Origin: JAIQFL01 sp035295745
Lineage (GTDB): Bacteria > Acidobacteriota > Terriglobia > Bryobacterales > Bryobacteraceae
DNA: 64,000 nt
NCBI GenBank assembly: GCA_035295745.1
Contig: DATGIL010000090.1
Coordinates: 124,001 to 188,000 of the forward strand
Direction: 5' to 3'
The stretch's first letter is position 1. Each line of letters begins with the position of its first letter. Both the position numbers and the translations under genes were made by a program. The notes under the pieces were generated by a model. It was not told the DNA's origin. It did not search any database and saw only the letters and a list, made by a program, of their open reading frames with translations. Shown one piece after another: positions 8,283-16,458 of the stretch.

Positions 8283-9098
8283 ATGGCCAGCTTGAATCCA
8301 GTCTTCCGTTTAGACGAGTCACAACTCGCGCGTGAAGTGCAAAGCCGCATCTTTCCTTCCCTGCGCCCCTCGGTTCCCGGTTTGGATTACTACAGTGATT
8401 GGCGCCCGGCCGCGACGGCCGGCGGCGATTACCTGGATTACTTCGAAATGGATGAAGGCAGCTTCGGCATCGCGATCGGTAACGTATCGGCCCAAGGTAT
8501 TGAAGCGGCACTGCTCACCACTTCGCTGCACAGCATCGTACGCGCGCTGCGTTTCTCGCGTACTCGCAGCCTGGCGGAGCTGGTGGGCAACATCGACGGC
8601 TTGTTCCGCGACATCTGTTCCGACAACTGCTACGCCACGCTATTCCTCGGCCAATTCGACCCGATTTCCGGCCGCCTGCACTACGTCAACGCGGGCCATG
8701 AGCCGCCCTTTGTACTCCGCCCAACCGGGCGGCAATATCGCAGCTTTCGGTTGGAAGCGCGCGGCCCCTGGCTCGGGATGCTGCGCAAACCCACGTATCG
8801 CGAGGGTGTGGTGTCGCTGATCCCTGGAGATCTAATAGTGGCGTACACCGACGGCCTGTGCGAGGCCGTCAATCCGCAAGGAGAAGAGTTCGGCTGGACG
8901 CGCTTCTTAAGCAGCTTGACTGGTCCGCGGCGCCGTGCGCGCGACATCGTGCGGGAAGTGTTTTTGGCGGCCGACGAGTTTGTGGCCGGCGCGCCGCAGA
9001 CCGACGATATGACGCTCTGGCTCGGACGCGTCGAGGAGACGCACGCGATGCCAATGCTCCGGCTGGCGGAACATAGCGAAGAGCCGGTAGCGGCCTGA
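8283..9098 (+). CDS. PP2C-type SpoIIE-domain serine phosphatase (RsbU-like)
   Basis: 271 residues from the ATG at 8283, which follows an AAGGA ribosome-binding site. A SpoIIE phosphatase domain covers most of the protein: PAATAGGDYLDYFEMDEG (metal-binding aspartate), GNVSAQGIEAALLTTSLHS, YVNAGHEPPFVL, LIVAYTDGLCEAVN and the C-terminal QTDDMTLWLGR acidic motif. There is no sensory domain N-terminal to it, only about 20 residues. Such proteins dephosphorylate anti-anti-sigma factors in partner-switching cascades. No anti-sigma antagonist or HATPase kinase is encoded next to it. Confidence 0.88.
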   Translation: MASLNPVFRLDESQLAREVQSRIFPSLRPSVPGLDYYSDWRPAATAGGDYLDYFEMDEGSFGIAIGNVSAQGIEAALLTTSLHSIVRALRFSRTRSLAELVGNIDGLFRDICSDNCYATLFLGQFDPISGRLHYVNAGHEPPFVLRPTGRQYRSFRLEARGPWLGMLRKPTYREGVVSLIPGDLIVAYTDGLCEAVNPQGEEFGWTRFLSSLTGPRRRARDIVREVFLAADEFVAGAPQTDDMTLWLGRVEETHAMPMLRLAEHSEEPVAA

Positions 9099-9367
9099 TC
9101 TCGTCTGGCGGTGGTTCTTTTGCCGGTTCGATTGCGGCAACGATGACAGGCTCGATTAATGCGTCGCCGTAGATCGCCACCGCGGCGAGTACCAAGTGTG
9201 CACTTCACCGCTCGATCCAAACCAAGCGTCAGTTTTTGCGCACTGCGGATCGAAAATCCGCTCATTGATAGATCCATACGTGTCAAAGAGGACGCTGGAT
9301 CCGGCGTGTGCGGGTAGCTTGTCGGACTCCGTCCGTTGGTGACGCAGTTGCAACGTTCGAGAGCGGT

Positions 9368-9718
9368 ATGAAATGGACCACTCTCCTATTGCTGCTCTGT
9401 GTACTGCTCCCAGGCTGCCGGACGAACGAGACGCCTGAGGCGCAAGTCGATGATCTCAAGATCGCTGCTCAAGTGAAATCCAAGCTCGCCTCAGAGGTGG
9501 GGGTAGAGAGCATTCCCAACATCGCGGTCAACTCCACCAACGGTATCGTCACGCTTTCAGGCCAGGTAGATAGCGCGGATACCAAGGCGAAGGCGGAAAC
9601 CATTGCCAAAAGTGTTGACAAGGTCGTTCGTGTGATCAATGTTTTGCAGGTCGCTTCGAAGCCCGATACGAAGAGCATTGTCCGCCCAAGCCGTTCGGAC
9701 CTACGAAGATTTGCCTGA
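9368..9718 (+). CDS. BON-domain lipoprotein
   Basis: 116 residues from the ATG at 9368; longer upstream frames were rejected because the signal peptide starts here. A lipobox LLPGC marks the processing site. A single BON domain follows (about residues 30-100: IAAQVKSKLASEVGVESIPN, GIVTLSGQVDSADTKAKAE, VDKVVRVINVLQV). BON domains bind membranes or lipids and occur in OsmY-like envelope stress proteins. No operon partner is apparent. The 269 bases before it carry no gene that could be recognised. Confidence 0.83.
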   Translation: MKWTTLLLLLCVLLPGCRTNETPEAQVDDLKIAAQVKSKLASEVGVESIPNIAVNSTNGIVTLSGQVDSADTKAKAETIAKSVDKVVRVINVLQVASKPDTKSIVRPSRSDLRRFA

Positions 9719-9823
9719 TTTCGTGGCTAGGCTTCAAACGGAAGACAGCAGGCTACGCTCGCAAAATCTGCATCAGATGCCCCCGGCATGAGCGGCAAAT
9801 TCAGAACCGCCAGGCTCAGGGAC

Positions 9824-11401
9824 TTAATGCATTCCCCGCTGCGGCTCGCCGTGCTTTGGGCGCCGCATGATAAAAGGCAAGGGCGACAGGCAGGCCACCA
9901 CCAGCGACATGATCCAGAAGCAGTTCTCGAAACTAAGCGTATTGGCCTGCGCCAGTACGGTCTGGTAGGCGAGGGCCGTCGCTTTTTGCGCGGCGGTGAC
10001 CGCATCGTAGCCTTGGGAAACGAACAACGCCTTCAAACCATTCAACCAGCGTTCGAAATTCGCATCGCCGTGGCTGGTGTGCGCTGCCATATTCACCTGG
10101 TGCACCTGATTCTGCCTTGCGAGGAATGTGCCCAGTAACGACGTCCCGATGCTGCCCCCCAGATTGCGCGCGAAGTTCGAGAGTCCCGAGACCTGGTTGT
10201 TCTTTTCGCGCGGCACACCGACGTAGTTCAGCGTACTGATGGGCACAAAGATCAACGGCAGGAAAATCACCTGCGTAATGCGCAAAAACATCATCGTGTG
10301 AAAGTCGATCTGCAAGTTGACGATGGTGAGCCGGTGCAACGTGAACGCGGTTCCCAGAAAGCCGATGCAAACCAGAAGGCGCGGATCGATCTTGGTTGCC
10401 GTAAGGCGGCCGGCGACTGGCATCATTAACATGAGGACAAAGCCCGCTGGCGACAGAGCCATGCCTGCCAGTTCCGCCGTATATCCCAAGCTGGTCTGCA
10501 TAAACTCGGGGATCAGCACCGTGGACCCGAACAGCACCATGCCCAGCGTGAAGGAAAAGAAGACCGCGGTGCCGAAATTGCGATTCTTCAAAAGCCGCAC
10601 GTCGACGATCGGGTCCGGGTGGTGCCACTCCCAGAGGAAAAATGCGATCAATGTGGGAACTCCCACGCTGAACATCGTGGTGATCAGCGGTGAGGCGAAC
10701 CAGTCATCTTCCTGCCCTTTGTCGAGCACCATCTGGAAGCACGCCACGCCCAGGACGATCAGCGCGAGGCCAATGTAATCGATCTTAATGCTGCTGCGGC
10801 GCTCTCCCTTCAGCCATGGCGGATCCTCTACCATTCGCGATGTCAGGAACAACGAAAGCGCGCCCACCGGAAGATTGATGAAAAAGATCCAGTGCCAGTT
10901 GAAGTTGTCGGTGATCCATCCCCCGAGCGTGGGTCCGATGGCCGGAGCCACCACCACGGCCATCCCGTACAGTGAGAATGCCATTCCGCGCTTCTCGACG
11001 GAAAACGTATCGGCAAGAATCGCCTGTTCCGAGGGTTGGAGCCCGCCGCCTCCGATTCCCTGAAGGACGCGTGCAACGATCAGGAACGGCAAAGTCGGAG
11101 CAATGCCGCAGAGGAAAGAGCAGACGGTGAAGAGGCCCACACACGTCATGTAGAATCGCTTGCGTCCGATCACTGTGGAGAGCCATCCGGACACGGGCAG
11201 CACGATGGCCGCCGAGACCAGGTAGCTGGTGAGCACCCAGGTGGACTCCTCGTACGTCGCGCCCAGCGAGCCCGCGATGTGGGGCAGGGAAACGTTGGCG
11301 ATCGACGAATCCAGCACCTCCATGAACGTCGCCAGGGTAACGGTCAGCGCGATCAGGTAGGGATTGTGCGCGGGTTTCCAGTTGTGATGGGAATCGGGCA
11401 T
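9824..11401 (-). CDS. emrB: EmrB/QacA-type MFS drug efflux permease (DHA2, 14 TM)
   Basis: 525 residues, typical of 14-helix DHA2 transporters. The N-terminal motif TFMEVLDSSIANVSLPHIAGSLG, motif A GRKRFYMTCV and motif C-like GPTLGGWITDNFNWHWIFFINLPVG are all visible. It exports hydrophobic compounds using the proton gradient. Together with the membrane-fusion protein and TolC homologue encoded just upstream it forms a trans-envelope efflux machine. It starts 3 bases after the adaptor gene ends. Members export drugs, uncouplers or siderophores; the real substrate is unknown. Confidence 0.92.
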   Translation of the reverse strand: MPDSHHNWKPAHNPYLIALTVTLATFMEVLDSSIANVSLPHIAGSLGATYEESTWVLTSYLVSAAIVLPVSGWLSTVIGRKRFYMTCVGLFTVCSFLCGIAPTLPFLIVARVLQGIGGGGLQPSEQAILADTFSVEKRGMAFSLYGMAVVVAPAIGPTLGGWITDNFNWHWIFFINLPVGALSLFLTSRMVEDPPWLKGERRSSIKIDYIGLALIVLGVACFQMVLDKGQEDDWFASPLITTMFSVGVPTLIAFFLWEWHHPDPIVDVRLLKNRNFGTAVFFSFTLGMVLFGSTVLIPEFMQTSLGYTAELAGMALSPAGFVLMLMMPVAGRLTATKIDPRLLVCIGFLGTAFTLHRLTIVNLQIDFHTMMFLRITQVIFLPLIFVPISTLNYVGVPREKNNQVSGLSNFARNLGGSIGTSLLGTFLARQNQVHQVNMAAHTSHGDANFERWLNGLKALFVSQGYDAVTAAQKATALAYQTVLAQANTLSFENCFWIMSLVVACLSPLPFIMRRPKHGEPQRGMH

Positions 11402-11404
11402 GGA

Positions 11405-12652
11405 TTACCGGATACGGACCTCAACCTCGACGGACATGCCAGCCCGCAGACGATCGAGCCCTGCCTGGCCGGGCTTGAATCGCAAACGAACCGGAATTCG
11501 CTGCACCACTTTTACGTAGTTGCCGGTGGCGTTCTCCGGCGGAAGCACGCTGCTGACAGCCCCGGTACCGCCTCCGATGTTCTCCACGCTGGCCGAGAAA
11601 TCCTGCCCCAACGCGTCGACGTGAATGGTGGCTGGCTGTCCGGGCTGCACGGATGCCAATTGCGTTTCCTTGAAATTGGCGGTGATCCAGAGGTCGCCGA
11701 CCTCCGCGATCATCAGCAACTGCTGTCCGGCGGCCACATGCGCGCCCGTTTCCGCCGAGCGTTTCAGCACAATGCCGCTCACCGGCGCGGTGATGTGGGT
11801 ATAGCTGAGCTTGAGTTCGGCCTGCTCCACCTGAGCCTTGATGCTTTCCGCACTCGCCTGCAGAGATCGAACCGCTGCCTGCTTCACGGCCACTTGCTGA
11901 GGAGCATTCTGCCGGTACTGGACGAGACGGCTCTGCGCTTCGGCCACTTGAGATCTCCTTTGCTCCACAATTCGCGCGGCAGACTCCACTGCGGACTTGC
12001 TGGCCGCGACGTTGGCGGCTTGCGATTTCGCCGCGGCGTCGACCTGGTCATATTCCTGACGAGAGACCTCCTCGTTGGCGATCAGGATCTTATAGCGCGC
12101 CAGGTCGGCTTGGGCTTTGGCGTTATTGGCCTCGGCTTCGCTCAGTCTGGCGGCTGCGGTGTCCCTGTCGTGCTCCGCCGCTGCTAAGACTGCCTGCGCC
12201 GTGGCGACGCTCGATTCCGAAGTTGAGATGTTGGCGGTGTTTTCCACTTGTGTAATGGGCACATTGGGCTGCTGCGCCGTCACTTGGCTTTGCGCCTGGC
12301 TGAGCGCGGCCTTGATTTGATTGAGTGCTACCTCGAAATCGCGGGGATCCAGGTCGACTAGCGGATCGCCGGCGTGAACCGTCTGATTATTCTCGACGTA
12401 CACCTTGAGGATCGTGCCCTCGACACGTGGGCTGATCGGGTCGAGATGAGCTTCGATCTGCGCGTCATCGGTCGACTCAAAATCGCGAGTCCGCAGCCAA
12501 TACCACACGCCGGCTCCGGCGACGATCAGTAGTATGAAGAAGAAAATCAGGAACGCGCGGCCTCTGCCGCTGCTGGGGCGCGCGATCGGCGGGCGCACCG
12601 GCCGGGCGGCAGGTTGGGCAGCGGGAGTCTCCGCATTCTGTGCAGGGTTCAT
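11405..12652 (-). CDS. emrA: HlyD/EmrA-type membrane-fusion (adaptor) protein
   Basis: 415 residues. A proline-rich cytoplasmic N-terminus is followed by one transmembrane helix at about residues 32-51 (AFLIFFFILLIVAGAGVWYW). A biotinyl-lipoyl/barrel-sandwich half-motif (DAQIEAHLDPISPRVEGTI) follows, then a long alpha-helical hairpin (about 100-260, rich in A, Q, E, S). The second half-motif is YTHITAPVSGIVLKRSAETG, and a beta-barrel domain ends the protein. It bridges the EmrB permease to the TolC channel. It overlaps the TolC gene by 4 bases (ATGA). Confidence 0.92.
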   Translation of the reverse strand: MNPAQNAETPAAQPAARPVRPPIARPSSGRGRAFLIFFFILLIVAGAGVWYWLRTRDFESTDDAQIEAHLDPISPRVEGTILKVYVENNQTVHAGDPLVDLDPRDFEVALNQIKAALSQAQSQVTAQQPNVPITQVENTANISTSESSVATAQAVLAAAEHDRDTAAARLSEAEANNAKAQADLARYKILIANEEVSRQEYDQVDAAAKSQAANVAASKSAVESAARIVEQRRSQVAEAQSRLVQYRQNAPQQVAVKQAAVRSLQASAESIKAQVEQAELKLSYTHITAPVSGIVLKRSAETGAHVAAGQQLLMIAEVGDLWITANFKETQLASVQPGQPATIHVDALGQDFSASVENIGGGTGAVSSVLPPENATGNYVKVVQRIPVRLRFKPGQAGLDRLRAGMSVEVEVRIR

Positions 12653-14202
12653 GGATGGCTCACTTTCAGCAGGTCTGGCAGGGCGGCCTCGCCTTCGCCG
12701 GTGGCGCGGGACAGGGTCAACCGGGCGAGGTCCAAGGCGAACATGCTGGAAACGAAATCGCTTTCGGCCGAAGCTACCTGCTCCTGCGCTTGCACCACTT
12801 CTACGGTCGTCCCGACACCCAAATTGAAACGGTCGCGGGCTTCACGCAGTGTCTCCGATGCATAGTTGCGGTTGTTCTGCGCAAGCTGAATCTGTCCCAA
12901 TGCGGTTTCGAGCTCGATCAGCGAGGTACGTACTTCCTGTTCTACCTGTCCTTTCTGATCGGCCAATTCGGCCTGCCGTTGGTGCAGCGTGGCTTCGGCC
13001 TGTTGAATATCGGCTTTAATGCGGCCGCCCGTAAAAATGGGCACGCTCACCGATCCGGTCACGGAATACACTCCGTGCGATTGGGTTGGATTCGGCCCCA
13101 GCACCCCGTAATCGCCGTTGAAGGAGATCGACGGGAGCCGCTCGGCATGGGCGGCGGCGACGGCCCGTTCGGCGGCACGCACCTGCGCTTCCGCCGCACG
13201 CAAATCGGAGCGATTCTGGATCGCGCGCTGCACCGCTTCCGCGGCGTCTGGAACAGGCACGACGGCCGGAGAAAGCGGCTCGCTCAGGATCAGCTCGCGG
13301 TCGAGCGGCAGGCCGATGGCGCGGGCCAGGGCAATCTTCTGCTTGCGAAAATCGGATTCGAGCGCGTTGAGACGCTGCTTCTGGCTCTCGAGCTCTACGA
13401 GTGTGCGCATCACGTCGATCCGCGAGTTGGTGCCCGCCGTCTTGCGCACCTGTGCCTGGTCGGCGACGGCTTGGGCATTCGCGACTTGCGCCCGCTGCGA
13501 GTCGATCCGCGCCGCTGTAGCGATGATCTGCAGGTAGCTGCCGGCCACGCCAAGGACGACCAGCTCGCGCGCGTCTTTCGCGGAGAGTGTCGCGGCGCGC
13601 TCGGTTTCGCGGGAGGCCTGGTAGTTGCGACGGCCGACCGGGTCATATACCGCCATGCTCACCGCGCCCTGGGCTTGCGAATAGGCGAAGGGTCCAACCA
13701 CTGAAGGAATCGAGAATCCGAGGCCGGGCGGCAGGTTGAACTTGAATCCGAAGGCCGCCAGGTTGGCCTGGGAATCGGTTTCAGAAGCGTTCGCCGAGAC
13801 GTTGGGAAGCAGGGCGCTCAATGCCTGGATGCGTTGTGCCGCTGCTTGCGAATTCGCATTGGATGCGGCGATCGTGCCCAGATTAGTTTCGAGGCCGCGC
13901 CTCACGGCTTCCGCCAACGTGAGGGTAATCGGCCCGGGTTCGGGCGGAGGGCCGGGAACGCTGCCACGCAAATTCCCATTGACCTGCACCGAACTGCCGA
14001 TCGTCGAGGTACCTCCCGGACTAGCGGTCTGTTGCACCGATACCGAACCGGCAGCCGCGGAGCGCCCTGACTGCGGCAGGGGTATCGGGCGCGCTCCGGG
14101 AGGTCCCGGCGCACCGGTCGCGAGCTGCGCGAACAAATAGGATGCCGGGGCCGTCACCGCCACAACCAGCCAGGCCGCTGCGCGAAACGTGTGCACATTC
14201 AC
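12649..14202 (-). CDS. TolC-family outer-membrane efflux protein
   Basis: 517 residues, with an N-terminal signal sequence. Two outer-membrane efflux repeats are seen: LTLAEAVRRGLETNLGTIAA opens the first, and a second begins near PDAAEAVQRAIQNRSDLRAA. The repeats carry the long helical barrel typical of TolC/OprM. It is first in the tolC-emrA-emrB operon and is transcribed divergently from the tetR gene with only 41 bases between start codons. A proline- and serine-rich stretch after the signal (about 27-75) is extra relative to E. coli TolC. Confidence 0.9.
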   Translation of the reverse strand: MNVHTFRAAAWLVVAVTAPASYLFAQLATGAPGPPGARPIPLPQSGRSAAAGSVSVQQTASPGGTSTIGSSVQVNGNLRGSVPGPPPEPGPITLTLAEAVRRGLETNLGTIAASNANSQAAAQRIQALSALLPNVSANASETDSQANLAAFGFKFNLPPGLGFSIPSVVGPFAYSQAQGAVSMAVYDPVGRRNYQASRETERAATLSAKDARELVVLGVAGSYLQIIATAARIDSQRAQVANAQAVADQAQVRKTAGTNSRIDVMRTLVELESQKQRLNALESDFRKQKIALARAIGLPLDRELILSEPLSPAVVPVPDAAEAVQRAIQNRSDLRAAEAQVRAAERAVAAAHAERLPSISFNGDYGVLGPNPTQSHGVYSVTGSVSVPIFTGGRIKADIQQAEATLHQRQAELADQKGQVEQEVRTSLIELETALGQIQLAQNNRNYASETLREARDRFNLGVGTTVEVVQAQEQVASAESDFVSSMFALDLARLTLSRATGEGEAALPDLLKVSHP

Positions 14203-14210
14203 AAGCTAGC

Positions 14211-14232
14211 ATATACATACACGAATGTATAT
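14211..14232. promoter_or_regulatory. Inverted repeat between divergent efflux operon and tetR, probable TetR operator
   Basis: Arms ATATACAT and ATGTATAT (8 bp, perfect) with a 6-base centre fill half of the 41-base gap between the tolC-like and tetR start codons. Its AT-rich sequence stands out in GC-rich surroundings and also supplies likely -10 elements. A TetR dimer bound here would block both promoters. Confidence 0.65.
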
Positions 14233-14243
14233 AATTTGAAGTG

Positions 14244-14891
14244 ATGAGGGACACACCTCCGGCGGAGCGCCGTTCCCGCGCCGCCCGCCGCCCGGCGGCT
14301 CCGGCCGCCAACAAACATCAGCAGCGAACCGCTGCCACGCGACACGCCCTGCTTCAGTCGGCGCGCCGCATCTTCGCTCGCGACGGGTTCCAGGCGTGCC
14401 GGATTGAGGACATCGCCGCCGCCACCGGCCATACGCGGGGAGCCTTCTACGCGCATTTTCCGGCCAAGGAAGACCTGTTTTTCGCGATCTTCGAGCAGGA
14501 GGCCGGGCGCCGCATCGAGGAGATTCGCCAGGTCCTGGATGGATGCGCTACGCGCCCCGAGCGGCTCGCCGCGCTACGCGCATTCTATGTGGATCGCGTC
14601 AACGATCGCCAGTGGGCAATGCTCGTCCTGGAGTTTAAGCTTTTCGCGTTGCGCCATCCTCGCCTGCGGCCGAAATTGGCTGCGACGCACCGCCGACTAC
14701 GGGCGCTCTTGCGGCTTGAAATTGTCGCCGAATCCTGCGATGAGCCGACCAAGGCGGCGTTGGAGGCTGTTTTGAGCGGCCTCTCGCTCGAGCATGCTTA
14801 CGACCCGCTGCGCATCTCGAAAGAGCAGACTACTGCCACTCTTGGCCTGCTCTTTGATGCGCTCGTACCCGGCGATACACTCCCCGAGTAG
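14244..14891 (+). CDS. TetR/AcrR-family repressor, probable regulator of the efflux operon
   Basis: 215 residues from the ATG at 14244 (a GTG lies one codon earlier). A basic, alanine/arginine-rich N-terminal extension of about 25 residues precedes the TetR helix-turn-helix at about residues 30-75 (RHALLQSARRIFARDGF, IEDIAAATGHTRGAFYAHF). A helical ligand-binding domain follows. It is divergent from tolC-emrA-emrB with an inverted repeat between them, so it most likely represses that operon and itself and is induced by an efflux substrate. Confidence 0.88.
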   Translation: MRDTPPAERRSRAARRPAAPAANKHQQRTAATRHALLQSARRIFARDGFQACRIEDIAAATGHTRGAFYAHFPAKEDLFFAIFEQEAGRRIEEIRQVLDGCATRPERLAALRAFYVDRVNDRQWAMLVLEFKLFALRHPRLRPKLAATHRRLRALLRLEIVAESCDEPTKAALEAVLSGLSLEHAYDPLRISKEQTTATLGLLFDALVPGDTLPE

Positions 14892-14992
14892 TCACGCAAA
14901 GGTTTTGCCGCTCCTCGCTGACGGATGCCTCCCGGACTGTCCTTCTCAGCCCTGTGGTCTGAGGGTTGCAACGATACCGGCAGGAGGCAGAG

Positions 14993-15538
14993 ATGTCAAC
15001 GGCCGCAATTGTAGTTGTGGTAGCCGTAATCGTGGTGCTCGCGATTGTGGCATGGGTGTTTTATCAAAAGGAGCGCTCCCGGAAGCTCCGTTCCCATTTC
15101 GGACCGGAATACGAACGAGCATTCCGGCAGTATGGTGGTGTCGCCAAGGCGGAGCACGCCCTGGAGGCCCGCCAGAAGCGTATGGAGAAGATCAAGATCC
15201 ACGCGCTCTCCGATGAAGAACGAGACCGGTTCACGGATCTCTGGCACGGCGTTCAGTCACGCTTTGTGGACGATCCGCGCGGTACGATCCGCGAGGCCGA
15301 TCGCCTGGTTACCGAGGTCATGGTGGCGCGCGGCTATCCGATGGGAGAGTTCGACCGGCGCGCGGATGACATTTCGGTGGATTTCCCGCACGTGGTCAGC
15401 AACTATCGAAAGGCTCACGATATCGCGGTGGCCGACGAAAACGGCGAGTCTTCTACCGAGGACTTGCGAAATGCCGTGGTCTGCTACCGCCAGTTGTTTG
15501 AGGAATTGCTGGAAGGGCACGTCGCCCACAGGAGATAA
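14993..15538 (+). CDS. Membrane-anchored small protein of unknown function, paralogue of the next gene
   Basis: 181 residues. The ATG at 14993 is chosen over an upstream in-frame codon because of the strong AGGAGG six bases before it. One N-terminal transmembrane helix (about residues 4-23, valine-rich) is followed by a soluble helical domain. The segment from about residue 80 (FTDLWHGVQSRFVDDPRGTI) to the end (SSTEDLRNAVVCYRQLFEEL) matches the following gene in order and spacing. No named family is recognised. The pair probably forms an operon, since the next ATG is 3 bases after this stop. Confidence 0.72.
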   Translation: MSTAAIVVVVAVIVVLAIVAWVFYQKERSRKLRSHFGPEYERAFRQYGGVAKAEHALEARQKRMEKIKIHALSDEERDRFTDLWHGVQSRFVDDPRGTIREADRLVTEVMVARGYPMGEFDRRADDISVDFPHVVSNYRKAHDIAVADENGESSTEDLRNAVVCYRQLFEELLEGHVAHRR

Positions 15539-15541
15539 AAC

Positions 15542-15916
15542 ATGGAACGAGTGATGGAAGAACACATTTCGACTGCCGATCTCGCCAATATGAGCGAGCG
15601 TCAGACACAGACTCCCAGCCGAATTCAAAAGACTGAAGACGATGGGATGGGCCCGCTTCTAGCTCCGGAAATGGTGCAGGAGTTCCGGACTCGTTGGGAT
15701 CGCACGCAGACCGGCTTCGTCGACGAGCCCCGGACGGCGTTGCAACAAGCGGATGAGCTCGTAGCCCAGGCGATCAAAGGACTGGCGGAGAACTTCGCGG
15801 CCGCTCGCAATCGGCTGGAAGAGCAGTGGGACCGCGGCGACGACGTCTCAACCGAAGACCTGCGAGTCGCGTTAAAGAAGTATCGGACTTTCTTCAATCG
15901 CATCCTGGCCGTCTAG
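15542..15916 (+). CDS. Small soluble protein of unknown function, paralogue of the preceding gene
   Basis: 124 residues. It lacks the membrane helix of its neighbour but keeps the same domain: FRTRWDRTQTGFVDEPRTAL, ADELVAQAI and VSTEDLRVALKKYRTFFNRI align with the upstream protein. The first 40 residues are polar and probably disordered. A ribosome-binding site AGGAGA sits at the end of the previous gene. A membrane-anchored and a soluble version of one domain encoded together suggests they interact. This is inference. Confidence 0.7.
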   Translation: MERVMEEHISTADLANMSERQTQTPSRIQKTEDDGMGPLLAPEMVQEFRTRWDRTQTGFVDEPRTALQQADELVAQAIKGLAENFAAARNRLEEQWDRGDDVSTEDLRVALKKYRTFFNRILAV

Positions 15917-16079
15917 AAGGTCTGGCCCCGCGCCCGTTGCGCAAACACCCTTCAAAGCAGGGTTAGGGGTTGGGCATTCGCGGCGTGTTGCTGTGGCCGA
16001 GCCTATCTGCCTGGCGGACGCGCCGCTTTCATCGGGATACATGCCGGCGAAGCAGCCCAAGACCACTCCTGTTTGCTGC

Positions 16080-16300
16080 GTCAAGACTCACGGTCGCGGC
16101 TCGTAAGCTACCCCAATACGTTCGTGCGATACGTGCGCTTGCGAGCCGCGCGCGTAAGCAAGCGATGCCCGATCGCCCGAAAAACACTTCCCTTACGGTC
16201 GTGGCGCGTTGCGAGCCGCGCGCGTAAGCAAGCGATGCCCGATCGCCAGAAAAACGCTCCCTTACGGTCGTGGCTCGTTGTGAGCCGCGCGTAAGCGATG
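16080..16300. repeat. Tandem REP-like hairpin repeats upstream of the cbiM operon
   Basis: This 542-base gap (15917-16458) holds no gene. It contains about three imperfect tandem units with a period of about 70 bases. Arms CGAGCCGCGCGCGTAAG start at 16142 and 16212, with a shorter variant at 16281. Near-complementary arms CTTACGGTCGTGGCTCG lie at 16192-16208 (one variant base) and 16261-16277, so each unit can fold into a stem. The same family recurs after cbiO at 19195-19440. This resembles bacterial REP/BIME elements. No transposase of the REP-associated type is in the window. Confidence 0.75.
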
Positions 16301-16398
16301 TCTTAGTGGGAGTTTTCACAGCTTCTCCTTCTCGAGGCTTTTCGAGTGTCAACGACGAGTGTGCGTTGCGAGCCGAACGCGTGTTTGCGTCATGAGCG

Positions 16399-16429
16399 TC
16401 GTATCACCAATTTCACGATCGTGTTACGA
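16399..16429. promoter_or_regulatory. Inverted repeat in the cbiM promoter region, possible metal-regulator site
   Basis: TCGTATCAC and GTGTTACGA (8 of 9 positions complementary) are separated by 13 bases and end 29 bases before the cbiM ATG. The layout, with widely spaced half-sites of GTATCA type, recalls NikR operators. No nikR gene is present here, so the assignment is tentative. No cobalamin riboswitch features were seen. Confidence 0.35.
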
Positions 16430-16458
16430 TTAGACCGTGCGCGGCGCGGGCTGTTGAG

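Noticed and set aside
16080..16300. CRISPR array
   Set aside because: Units are imperfect, about 70 bases apart with similar rather than unique spacers, and there are no cas genes.
16300..16458. Possible cobalamin riboswitch before cbiM
   Set aside because: No B12-box-like sequence or suitable helices were seen; an inverted repeat was noted instead.
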